This document shows positions 25,741-33,729 of a DNA stretch of 64,000 nucleotides, piece after piece. Position 1 is the first letter of the stretch; each line of letters starts with the position of its first letter. The stretch is from Jiangella asiatica (GTDB taxonomy: Bacteria > Actinomycetota > Actinomycetes > Jiangellales > Jiangellaceae). Location of the stretch: positions 25,044 through 89,043 of the forward strand of contig NZ_SMKZ01000025.1 of NCBI RefSeq assembly GCF_004349065.1, given 5' to 3'. Under the pieces are notes generated by a model. The model was given only the letters and a program-made list of their open reading frames with translations, did no database searches and had not been told where the DNA came from. The position numbers and the translations under genes were made by a program.

Positions 25741-26598
25741 TCAGCCGGCGGTGCGGAAATTCGACGGCGGGGTGGTCGGCGAGATGCGGCGTGCACGGTC
25801 ACGCCGTCGACGTGCCAGCCATCCGGTGAAGAGAGCCGTTGCGAGGGCCAGTTCGGCGATGTCGCCGCCGTAGTACATGAGCTGCGCGGCCTGCTGGATG
25901 TGGTCCGGTTCGTGTCCGGCGCCGGGTGGGAGCTCGGCGGCGCGGGCGTAGAGGAGCTTGGCTAGGTAGGCGTGCGCGCCGGCTGTCACGATGAGGACGC
26001 CGGCCCGGGCGGGCATGCCGGGGCGGCGAGGGGCCGGGTCGGGTCCGGCGATGGACCAGGCGAACAGATATCCGCTGAACAGGAAATGCACGTGGACGGC
26101 GTGGTGGACGACAACGCTGTCGGTGCTCACTGTGTACAGCGGGGTCAGGTAGAGGACGTAGAGGCCGGCGGTCGCGATGGTCCCGGCGGTGATCGGGTGT
26201 GCCAGGACGTGCACCGAACGGCTGCGCAACACGCGGGCCATGCCGCCGGTGTGCCCGGGGGAGAGGCAGGTGAGGAGCAACGTCATGGGCGCGCCGAGGA
26301 CCATGGCGATGGGCACGTACATGCCGATGAGTAGGTGCTGGACCATGTGCCCGCGCGGGTCGCCGCCGGTGAGTGCCTCGACCGGGGGCGAGACCGCCAC
26401 GGCGAGTACCAGCGCGCCGGTCACGAAGCTGGCCGTCCGTGCGACCGGCCACGGTCGCGTGGCGCGGGCGAGCCTGCCCACGCCCGCGAGGTAGAGCAGG
26501 ATCATCGCGGCAGCGATCAGTACCGGAAGCGCCCAGCCGCCCGGCCCGGCGCCCGAGTCACCGTGTGAGTGTGTGAGCTGCGCGGCGGTGACGAGCAT
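25741..26598 (-). CDS. ctaG: CtaG-family cytochrome c oxidase assembly protein
   Basis: 285 residues, about seven predicted membrane helices, matching the caa3-type CtaG family that helps insert copper into cytochrome oxidase. Conserved histidine-rich spots are visible: DPRGHMVQHLLIGMYVP, VHHAVHVHFLFSGYLFAW and the C-terminal YYGGDIAELALA. The N-terminus carries LTHSHGD, a possible metal-binding stretch. The ATG at 26598 follows the upstream stop by one base, so it is co-translated with the DUF2243 gene. Its presence near ctaCD fits an oxidase-assembly role. Confidence 0.9.
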   Translation of the reverse strand: MLVTAAQLTHSHGDSGAGPGGWALPVLIAAAMILLYLAGVGRLARATRPWPVARTASFVTGALVLAVAVSPPVEALTGGDPRGHMVQHLLIGMYVPIAMVLGAPMTLLLTCLSPGHTGGMARVLRSRSVHVLAHPITAGTIATAGLYVLYLTPLYTVSTDSVVVHHAVHVHFLFSGYLFAWSIAGPDPAPRRPGMPARAGVLIVTAGAHAYLAKLLYARAAELPPGAGHEPDHIQQAAQLMYYGGDIAELALATALFTGWLARRRRDRARRISPTTPPSNFRTAG

Positions 26599-26599
26599 G

Positions 26600-27097
26600 T
26601 CAGGCCGACGGCCGTCGCCCACTGCGTTCGTCGGCACCGGTGCGGTTCCGCCACGCCACGCCGACGCCGGCGGCCAGGAGCGCGAGTCCGGCGACGTTCC
26701 ACGCGACGTCGTAGGTGAAGGGATCCACGCCGTAGCGAACCTGATGCAGTCGTAGCACCTTGTGGTCGATCAGCCCGTCCCACAGCTGGAAAGCACCGGC
26801 ACCGAGCAGCAATCCGGCCCAGGCCGAACGCGCCGCCAAGGCATGTCGTCCGCGAAGATCGGCGAGCAGGACGAAGCCGGCGACGAGCAGCACCACTTCG
26901 GCCGCGTGAAGGAGGCCGTCGGACAGCAATGCCACGTCCCTGGCAGCACGGTCGTAGAAGTGATGCCATCCGAGCAGTTGGTGGAAAACGATCTCGTCCA
27001 CGGCGGCCATCAGCGCCACGCCGATCATCGCTCCGGTCATGAGCGAACGACGCTGCTCCAGCGGCAAGGGCTCCTTCGGGTGCTGGCCACCGGTCAC
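26600..27097 (-). CDS. DUF2243 membrane protein
   Basis: 165 residues with four predicted membrane helices and the DUF2243 landmarks VDEIVFHQLLGWHHFYD and LWDGLIDHKVLRLHQVRYG. The conserved histidines in these loops suggest metal or haem handling, and DUF2243 genes are commonly coupled to CtaG genes; the function is not established. The GTG at 27097 has GGAGG 5-6 nt upstream. The stop is one base from the ctaG start (TGACATG), so the two form an operon. Confidence 0.87.
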   Translation of the reverse strand: MTGGQHPKEPLPLEQRRSLMTGAMIGVALMAAVDEIVFHQLLGWHHFYDRAARDVALLSDGLLHAAEVVLLVAGFVLLADLRGRHALAARSAWAGLLLGAGAFQLWDGLIDHKVLRLHQVRYGVDPFTYDVAWNVAGLALLAAGVGVAWRNRTGADERSGRRPSA

Positions 27098-27401
27098 GCC
27101 GACCTCCGCCCGTTGTCCCCACCGCTCCGGAGTCGCGACGTACCCACTGGCGGACGGCCCAACCGTCCAGCCACTTCGACGCGACCATCGATTGGCGTGG
27201 GATCGACGGCTGGCACCATCCCTCTCCGGACGGAGGCCGGATTCCGCGCGCTACCCGGAATGGCTCTTGATCCCGTGGGTACAAGGCGGCAGTCGTGATG
27301 ATGAGCACGGGGGGAGGGAGGTCTCGTCGCAATCGACCCGGCCGCCCGCCATCAACGGTGCCGCGGCCCCACACATCACACTCCGCAGAGGTGAGCGCAC
27401 C
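27098..27401. other. Divergent intergenic region, DUF2243 / Mn catalase
   Basis: 304 bp with promoters for both directions. An Arg/Pro-rich reading frame runs through it into the catalase but lacks a ribosome site and any domain, so I do not call it. AGAGGTGA (27387-27394) is the catalase ribosome site. No clear operator was found. Confidence 0.45.
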
Positions 27402-28283
27402 ATGTTCTTTCATCGTCAGGAACTCCAGCACCAGGCCAGCCCGGACCGCCCGGACGCGGTCTACGCGCGCAAGCTCCAGGAAGTGCTCGGTGGCCAATAC
27501 GGCGAGATCACCGTGGCCATGCAGTACGGATTCCAGTCGTGGAACGTCCACATCCCCGGTAAGTACCGAGATCTGCTCTACGGCATCGGCACCGAGGAAT
27601 TCGGCCACGTCGAGATGCTTGCCACCATGATCGCCCAACTGCTGGAGAAGGCGCCCCTCGGCGTCACCGAGGACGCCGTCCAGGACGATCCCGCCGTCGC
27701 CGCCGTCATCGGCGGCACGGACATCCAGCATGCCATCGTCGCCGGTGCCGGAGCCCGGCCGGTCGACAGCATGGGCAACCCGTGGTCCGCGGCCTACATC
27801 ACCGCCAGCGGCAACCTTCTGGCCGACTTCACCGCCAACGCCAACGCAGAGATGCAAGGACGGTTGCAGGTCGCGCGGCTCTACAACATGACCGACGACG
27901 CGGGCGTCCGTGATCTGCTGGCATTCCTGCTCGCTCGCGACACCATGCATCAGAACCAGTGGATCGCCGCTGCCCGAGAGCTCCAAGAAGAAGGACTGGA
28001 GAACCTGCCCGTGCCCAGCAACTTCCCGCTCTCGCAGGAGAACCGCGACGTCGCCTATCAGTACATCAACTTCTCCGACGGTGAGCACGCCGGCGAGGGC
28101 TCCTGGGCCGGCGGCCCCACCCCGGACGGCAAGGGCGAGTTCCACTACGTCCCGGAGCCTCCTGAGGGCGTTCCGATGCCGCCGCCGACCCGTCCCGACT
28201 CACGGCTCTACGGGACAACGGACCTGCCGAACATCGTGGAAAAGGCCGCCGGCAAGATGCAGGACGTGATGCAGAAGGAGTGA
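27402..28283 (+). CDS. Manganese (non-haem) catalase
   Basis: 293-residue dimanganese catalase that decomposes hydrogen peroxide. The ferritin-like four-helix bundle holds the metal ligands at positions familiar from the family: E35, E66, H69, E150 and H183 (QYGEITVAMQYGF, GTEEFGHVEML, NANAEMQGRL, DTMHQNQW). The C-terminal tail (about 200-293) includes the extended GEGSWAGG.PDGKGEF-like segment that wraps the neighbouring subunit. The ATG at 27402 follows AGAGGTGA. It is divergent from a ctaG operon, which fits a block that deals with oxygen use and peroxide. Confidence 0.95.
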   Translation: MFFHRQELQHQASPDRPDAVYARKLQEVLGGQYGEITVAMQYGFQSWNVHIPGKYRDLLYGIGTEEFGHVEMLATMIAQLLEKAPLGVTEDAVQDDPAVAAVIGGTDIQHAIVAGAGARPVDSMGNPWSAAYITASGNLLADFTANANAEMQGRLQVARLYNMTDDAGVRDLLAFLLARDTMHQNQWIAAARELQEEGLENLPVPSNFPLSQENRDVAYQYINFSDGEHAGEGSWAGGPTPDGKGEFHYVPEPPEGVPMPPPTRPDSRLYGTTDLPNIVEKAAGKMQDVMQKE

Positions 28284-28680
28284 CGAGCCGCGAGCGCCTC
28301 GCTGCTGTCGACGACGGGACGTGGCGTCTGGCCCCTCACGCCAAGGGGTGCCTGCTGCTTCCCACGGCCGGCAGCACGATCTGGCGGCGCGCGGAGCACC
28401 CCGCCCGCTGCAGTCCTGCTGGATGCCTCGGCGGGGTTTGACGGTGAGGCAGCCGCACGGGGTCGGCGACGCGTGCGAGCCAGTGGTCGTTCTCGAGCAA
28501 GTTTTCCGCACCCCTTCACGAGGCGGGCGTCCGGCTGCACCAGGCCGGCCCGGATGGTCCGGTGGCCGCGTAATTCCCTCGCCGGGAGTGACGCGGCCAC
28601 CGGCATTCTCGTCTCCATGACCGGCGCCCTGTGCCTTGCTCTGGTACCGCTGGGCCGGCGAGGATCCAATAACCCGACCG
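28284..28680. other. Intergenic region between convergent genes
   Basis: 397 bp between the convergent catalase and beta-helix genes. No convincing gene. GGCCCCTCACGCCAAGGGG (about 28334-28352) has short complementary CCCCT/AGGGG arms and could be a weak catalase terminator. The rest shows nothing I can name. Confidence 0.4.
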
Positions 28681-30870
28681 TCAGTCCCGGACGGCCCACG
28701 CGGGCAGGTCGAGCCCGTCGGCGGCTCGTGGAGAGACCGATTGCGCAGCGGCCAACGCTTGACACTCGGGTTCGGCATCCGGCCGTGTTTCGGGACCGTT
28801 GTCGGCGTGCCGGCCCCCGTCGTCGGCGAGCGCGACGAGTCCGTTGGCGACCCGGTTGTGGACCACCGTCGTGTCGGCGGTGTTCTCGGTGCGAATCGAA
28901 GCGGGGGGCGTCTGCGGGCTTCCGGACGGCTCGCCGATCAGATTGCATGCGATCTCGTTACGTCGGCCGTTGCGCAGCGCTATGCCGTGCCCCGTCCAGT
29001 CGGTCACCTCGTTCGCGACGAACTGCAGGTCCTCATGAGGCCGCGCTCGCTCGGTGATCGCCCGTTCGCGGGTGCACGTCGGACCCGTTCCGCCGCCACA
29101 GGCCAACAGGCCGACCTGGACCGAGCCCGCGATGTCCCGGTTCCGGGCCACAACATTGTTGATCACTCGCGCTCGAAGTGACATCAGACCTTCGTTACCC
29201 CGCCAGGGATGGTTCTCGAAGATCATTGCCGCGCCGTCCTGGGTGTCGAACAGCGTGGACTCCACCGTAGTGTCGACGGTGCGCAGGAGAAGGCCGTAGC
29301 GAAGCCCGCCGACGAACGCGTCGTTGCGGAAGGTGGTCAACGGCGCAGCGTCGTGCATGCCGTACAGCACGTCGGCCTGGGTGATCGGGGCGGCCAGGTG
29401 CAGCACGGTCGTGTCGTCCGCTCCGATGTCGACCTGCTCCACGGTTGTCCTGGTCGTGGTGCCGTCGGCGAACACGTAGCCGGCCACTTCGGTACCGACC
29501 GGAATGGCCACGCTGTCAGCGAGCGTCAGCGCCTGGCCACCGTCGGTGATCTCCGTGACGACGTGCGGTATGGGCCGGAGGTTCACGACGTCATCCATGA
29601 GTCCGTGGAAGACCGAGTTCTCGACCCAGGGCCCTCGGGTCATGCCCAATCCGTGGATGCCGTCGGCGTTGGTCGAGGCGTAGCGACCGTCCTTGACACG
29701 CACGGCGGAGTTCACCACGGTCAGCCCGTGGCCCTCTCGCGGGTTGACCAATCCGCTGGGGGACGCATAGGCGGTGATCCGGTCGAGAGCAAGGTTGGTG
29801 ATCTGGGCGCCGTTGACGATGCTGCGTCCGTTGATCCTGGCCTGCCTACGGAAAATGTCCCCGATCTCCGCCTCCGCGTGCAGGCGTGGCGAGTACAACC
29901 GATACGTCCCTGAACCTTCGTCGACGATGTCCTCACTGGGCACATTGATCACGCCGCCTGCGGACGGGACCAACGTGCCGGGCTGCCCACTGTCGAGGAG
30001 TTGCCCCCACCTGGGATAGCCGGCCACGCCCTCCTTGAACGTCATGTGCGGGTCGAGCAGGCCAGGCATGTCCGGACTGGTGACGTCGGCGATGACGTAT
30101 GGCCGGCCGGAGCCGTCGACGCCCTTCGCGATGATCGTGGTCTCACTGAACGGTAGGGGGTCGTAGTCGACCGAGAAGTTCCGCAGCGTGACATCACGGC
30201 TCTCGGTGAGGTCGACGAAGCTGGACGTGGGGTTGGTGACGACGAACGCGGCACCACCGCCGTCGATCATCAGGTTTCGCGCGCCGGAGAGATCGAAGCA
30301 GGGTTCCTCCTCGGCGAGCGTTCCACAATCGAGCTCGTGACGGTCGCCGGTGAACCGCACGACCGTCGTGCGATGAGGTCGGTCGTGACCGCGAGCCATG
30401 GCCGTTTCGAGCAGTTCTCGCATGGTGTCGGTGGACGCGTCAGCCGGCACCGTGATCACGTCGCGTTGGGCGACGTCGACTCGGGCGGCCGGTGCCCAGG
30501 CGCCGCGACCTGCCGCCGATTCAGCTCGTACGCGAACGAACACCTCCCCGGGATCGAGGGCGGTGTCAGGGACGAACCGCGGCGTCTGGACGACCTCGTC
30601 GATCGACACGTCCATGAACGAGCGATCGGTGGCGACCTGCACCCGGTACCAGACCTGGCGGTCGCTGGAACAGGGCGTCCAGTCGATGTCGGGGAATGGC
30701 GAGGTGGCGACCGCTCTCGGGGGGAGGTTGGTGTCGATGGTCGGCCGGCACGTCAGCTGGGAGTCGATACGTTGCTGCGCTGAGACGGTGGTCACGCCGA
30801 CCGCGCTCACGATCGCCACGGCCGCAAGGACTGAGGGAACGGCCTGGCGCCAAAACCTGCGTCCGACCAC
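28681..30870 (-). CDS. Secreted right-handed beta-helix protein (GH110-like)
   Basis: 729 residues. A Sec signal peptide (VPSVLAAVAIVSAVGVTTVSA) ends near residue 31. Residues about 40-130 look like a fibronectin-type beta-sandwich. From about 145 on the protein has repeating short beta-strands of a pectate-lyase-type helix: LMIDGGGAAFVV, SRDVTLRNFSVDYD, LALDRITAY, NADGIHGLGMTRGPWVENS, FHGLMDDVVNLR. The DGIH...DDVVN acidic set resembles GH110 alpha-1,3-galactosidases, but I cannot fix the enzyme class. The GTG at 30870 has GGAGGTC 5-7 nt upstream. It is monocistronic, with a palindromic operator 41 bp upstream. Probably an extracellular glycan hydrolase or lyase. Confidence 0.72.
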   Translation of the reverse strand: MVGRRFWRQAVPSVLAAVAIVSAVGVTTVSAQQRIDSQLTCRPTIDTNLPPRAVATSPFPDIDWTPCSSDRQVWYRVQVATDRSFMDVSIDEVVQTPRFVPDTALDPGEVFVRVRAESAAGRGAWAPAARVDVAQRDVITVPADASTDTMRELLETAMARGHDRPHRTTVVRFTGDRHELDCGTLAEEEPCFDLSGARNLMIDGGGAAFVVTNPTSSFVDLTESRDVTLRNFSVDYDPLPFSETTIIAKGVDGSGRPYVIADVTSPDMPGLLDPHMTFKEGVAGYPRWGQLLDSGQPGTLVPSAGGVINVPSEDIVDEGSGTYRLYSPRLHAEAEIGDIFRRQARINGRSIVNGAQITNLALDRITAYASPSGLVNPREGHGLTVVNSAVRVKDGRYASTNADGIHGLGMTRGPWVENSVFHGLMDDVVNLRPIPHVVTEITDGGQALTLADSVAIPVGTEVAGYVFADGTTTRTTVEQVDIGADDTTVLHLAAPITQADVLYGMHDAAPLTTFRNDAFVGGLRYGLLLRTVDTTVESTLFDTQDGAAMIFENHPWRGNEGLMSLRARVINNVVARNRDIAGSVQVGLLACGGGTGPTCTRERAITERARPHEDLQFVANEVTDWTGHGIALRNGRRNEIACNLIGEPSGSPQTPPASIRTENTADTTVVHNRVANGLVALADDGGRHADNGPETRPDAEPECQALAAAQSVSPRAADGLDLPAWAVRD

Positions 30871-31210
30871 GATCGACCTCCATCAGGTTGGCACCCAGTG
30901 TTTCCTACTCATCTACACGTGTAGATCGATGTGGCACGCTCGGCCGATGATTGATGGCACTGCCACCGAAGCACCCACGCAACCGTGCAGTTGTCGCCAG
31001 CGCAAAACATCGAGCCACGCCTCGGAGATAGCCAATTTACTCGTGTAGCCGCGTGCTCAGGGAAGCAGGAGCGGTGCGGGAAGTCAAGAGGTGGCGCGCT
31101 TGGGCCACATCTCCGTCGGCGTCTCCACTCGACGAGAAGTGTGCGGTCACCAACAGCCGGATCCTCGGGCGGTACCTTCGGCACCGACCGCTACCGCGGG
31201 GGACGATTCG
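30871..31210. other. Regulatory region upstream of the beta-helix gene
   Basis: 340 bp without a supported gene apart from the operator at 30911-30926. A second, imperfect half-site TACTCGTGTAG lies near 31038-31048. Readable frames in 30985-31200 are Arg/Ser-rich and have no ribosome site. Confidence 0.4.
30911..30926. promoter_or_regulatory. 16-bp perfect palindromic operator
   Basis: ATCTACACGTGTAGAT is a perfect 16-bp palindrome located 41 bp upstream of the beta-helix gene start, where a repressor would block transcription. The core ACACGTGT and a related CTCGTGTAG further upstream suggest a TetR- or LacI-like protein. The regulator is not adjacent. Confidence 0.55.
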
Positions 31211-31387
31211 ATGTCTACCGCACATCACCTGCTTGCCGACGACACCCCGGCTGCTCGCCCGGAGCGAGCCGGTCAAGCGACGGTGGTTCTGCGCGGTGAT
31301 CTCGGCGTGACCGCTGACGACTTGCGCGGCCTTCCGTACCAGCTGGATCTCACCGACCGCGCCCTGCGGTTGCTGCCGACCGCATGA
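31211..31387 (+). CDS. Small hypothetical ORF (58 aa)
   Basis: 58 residues starting at ATG 31211 with GGGGGA about 6 nt upstream; it has protein-like composition (TVVLRGDLGVTADDLRGL, then LDLTDRALRLLPTA). No family is recognised and there is no membrane segment. It ends 24 bp before the convergent maoC-like gene. It may be a real small protein or the tail of a lost gene. Confidence 0.35.
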   Translation: MSTAHHLLADDTPAARPERAGQATVVLRGDLGVTADDLRGLPYQLDLTDRALRLLPTA

Positions 31388-31410
31388 ACGGTCCCCTCGG
31401 GCAGTCGGAC

Positions 31411-31851
31411 TCAGTCGATGTCGCCGTCGTCGTCCGGGAAGAACACCATGTGTCGTGCGACAGCGACCGTTGAGCCGTGCTGGTTGGTGATCGTGACCTC
31501 CGCCGTCATGCGGCGCCGGTGCTCCTCCAACTCGGCTAGTCGATACCCGACCTGGATAGTGTCACCGAAATACACGGGCGCGACGAACCTGACCCGGTCG
31601 TACCCGTACGCGACGGCCGGTCGCCCGGACCGGTTGATCATTGCCGTTGAGGCGGTCGAGACGAAGCCCAACAGCAAGGCGCCGTGGACCAATCGCGCAC
31701 CGTACGAGGTGCCGCGCATGGCTTCGGCGTCGACGTGGTTGCGATTGAAGTCACCGGTCAGTCCGGCGAAGAGATAGACATCGCTCTCGCTCACGGTCTT
31801 GCGGAAGTGTTCCTCCGCACCGATCTCCAGATTCCCGAAAACGTCACCCAT
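31411..31851 (-). CDS. MaoC-like (R)-specific enoyl-CoA hydratase
   Basis: 146-residue single-hotdog MaoC-like dehydratase. The active-site Asp/His pair is in the conserved helix segment GDFNRNHVDAEA (D about 34, H about 39), followed by LVHGALLLGFVSTA. It would hydrate an enoyl-CoA or act on a related thioester in the acyl-CoA island. The ATG at 31851 has GAGGA 7 nt upstream. It is divergent from the Nramp-like transporter, and the shared palindrome at 31992 lies in between, so it probably belongs to the IclR regulon. Confidence 0.87.
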   Translation of the reverse strand: MGDVFGNLEIGAEEHFRKTVSESDVYLFAGLTGDFNRNHVDAEAMRGTSYGARLVHGALLLGFVSTASTAMINRSGRPAVAYGYDRVRFVAPVYFGDTIQVGYRLAELEEHRRRMTAEVTITNQHGSTVAVARHMVFFPDDDGDID

Positions 31852-31991
31852 GCATCAGTCCTCATCGCTCCAAACTGGACAGCTCGATCGGCGCCGGAAA
31901 CAGCGTGGCCGGTCGGTGACCTGGATCCATGCATCCTTCGCGCAGGTTGTTGACACCGAGGAAGCACAACTCTAGCGTGGTGTCGCTCTGT

Positions 31992-32004
31992 CAGACAATG
32001 TCCG
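31992..32004. promoter_or_regulatory. IclR-regulon palindrome, site A
   Basis: CAGACAATGTCCG is flanked by AAATAT on one side. It shares the 9-bp core GACAATGTC with site B at 36218 and lies 23 bp upstream of the Nramp-like transporter start. Pattern YRGACANNGTCYR. Confidence 0.6.
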
Positions 32005-32026
32005 AAATATCGAACGAGGTGTTGCC

Positions 32027-33481
32027 GTGACAGCCGAGAAGCGCTCCGCCGTAGATCCCGGTGCCATCGACGGCGACATCGTGCGGGGCCTGCCGGCCGG
32101 GACATTGGCGCCACTGCGATACCGGCCACTGCCGGCGGCGGCGTCCTTCCGAAAGATCGTGGGTCCCAGCGTCGTTCTCCTGGCCCTGGCCATCGGTTCG
32201 GGTGAGTACGTGATCTGGCCGTTCATCGGCACCCAACTCGGCACCGGTGTGCTCTGGCTTGCTGCTGTTGCGCTGATCAGCCAGTACTTCGTCGTCATGG
32301 AGATCGAGCGCTACACCTTGGCCACCGGCGAGACGGCCATCACTGGATTCACGCGGCTCTGGCGCGGATTCGGACCCATCTTCCTCGTGCTGATCCTGCT
32401 GCCCTACATCTGGCCCGGCTGGGCAGCCGGCGCCGCCACGATGTTCGGCTACCTCATCGGAGGTGGCGATCAGCAGCTGCTGACACTCGCAGTCCTGATC
32501 GTGGGCGCCGCGGCGTTGACACTGTCGCCGGTCGTGTATCGCATGGTTGAACGGATGCAGTTCGTGCTGATGGGTGCCGTCGTGGTGTTCCTGGCCATTG
32601 CGGTCGTGTTCGCCACCGAGGCTGAGGCGTGGGCTGGCGTGATCCAGCCCACCATGCCCGACACCAGCGGAGCAGTGACGATGGCGGTCCTGGTAGGTGC
32701 GATCGCGTTCGCGGGTCCAGGTGCGGGGAACCTGGCACAAAGCCACTGGATCCGGGACAAGGGAATGGCGATGGGCCATTACATCCCTCGCGTTGTCTCC
32801 CCGATCACTGGACAAGAGGTCAGCGCTCCCACCACCGGTTACCTGTTTCCACAGGACGAGGCCAACCTCTCGCGGTGGCGCAGGTGGTGGCGACTGGCGA
32901 ACCTGGAGCAGTTGTCCACGAACATCTTGATCGGGTTCCTGTCGATCGTGGTGTTCACCGTGCTCGCAGTGTCGACGCTGGGTATCGGCGGTGACTACGC
33001 GGGCGACCTGAGCTTCATCTCCGAAGAGGCTGATGCCCTCACGTCCATCCTCGGTTCGGGCTTCGGCACGTTCTTCCTGATCGCCGGCTGCGCAGCCCTG
33101 TTCTCCACCAGCATCACGCAGGTGGACTTCGTCGGACGTCTCGTGAGCGACGTCACGAAGATCAACCTGCTGATCAAGAGCAACTTCTGGTCCGAGAGCA
33201 AGCTCTATTTCGCGGCCGTATGGATCTTCACGGTCGTATGCGTGGGGATCGTCCTGGCAGGCCTCCGGCAGCCATTGGTCCTTCTGATCATCTCGTCCGT
33301 GTTCCAGGCCATCGTCCTGGCCTCCTCCTCGATCATGCTCGCCGTCCTGAACAGGCGCGCGTTGCCCGATGCCATCAAGATCCGCGGCATCAGACTCTGG
33401 GCCGTGATCTGGGCTGGCCTGTTCTTCGGTGTCAGTTCCGGTTACGTCGCCGTGAACCAGATCGCCAACCTCCTCGGCTGA
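32027..33481 (+). CDS. Nramp-like membrane transporter, atypical motif
   Basis: 484 residues, about 11-12 predicted membrane helices. Sequence pattern and length fit the Nramp superfamily, but the metal-binding DPGN of helix 1 is replaced (LALAIGSGEYVIWPF) and the helix-6 A-x-P-M motif reads FAGPGAGNLAQSHW. So divalent-metal transport is doubtful and an organic solute or other ion is possible. A long cytoplasmic insert (HYIPRVVSPITGQEV to RWRRWWRL) is also unusual. The GTG at 32027 has GAGGTG about 7 nt upstream. Regulated with the acyl-CoA island through site A; it may be the importer for the island's substrate. Confidence 0.7.
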   Translation: MTAEKRSAVDPGAIDGDIVRGLPAGTLAPLRYRPLPAAASFRKIVGPSVVLLALAIGSGEYVIWPFIGTQLGTGVLWLAAVALISQYFVVMEIERYTLATGETAITGFTRLWRGFGPIFLVLILLPYIWPGWAAGAATMFGYLIGGGDQQLLTLAVLIVGAAALTLSPVVYRMVERMQFVLMGAVVVFLAIAVVFATEAEAWAGVIQPTMPDTSGAVTMAVLVGAIAFAGPGAGNLAQSHWIRDKGMAMGHYIPRVVSPITGQEVSAPTTGYLFPQDEANLSRWRRWWRLANLEQLSTNILIGFLSIVVFTVLAVSTLGIGGDYAGDLSFISEEADALTSILGSGFGTFFLIAGCAALFSTSITQVDFVGRLVSDVTKINLLIKSNFWSESKLYFAAVWIFTVVCVGIVLAGLRQPLVLLIISSVFQAIVLASSSIMLAVLNRRALPDAIKIRGIRLWAVIWAGLFFGVSSGYVAVNQIANLLG

Positions 33482-33729
33482 CCGCAGTCCTGGGGGACCG
33501 GCGCACGGATAGGCGGCATCTGATCCGTGGTGGCGGTGGCATGTGCATCGCCGGAGGATGTCGTCGTGCTGACGCCGTGTCCGAGGAGTTCCGAAGGATG
33601 TGATCGGTGCCGCCCGGTCGGAGGCCGGGGGTCTCGATCGCTCACCGGACGAAGGTGCGGCCGTGAAATACCTGGTCAACGCCGCGGCGCGGCGAACTGT
33701 CGCCCGTTCGTACAGGAGTCCGCGCGGGG

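Noticed and set aside
27039..27401. N-terminal extension of the Mn catalase frame
   Set aside because: Residues are Arg/Ser-rich and not catalase-like; the ATG at 27402 has a good ribosome site and matches the family N-terminus.
28284..28680. Minus-strand frame running through the catalase-beta-helix gap
   Set aside because: It continues into antisense of the catalase gene and lacks any domain or ribosome site.
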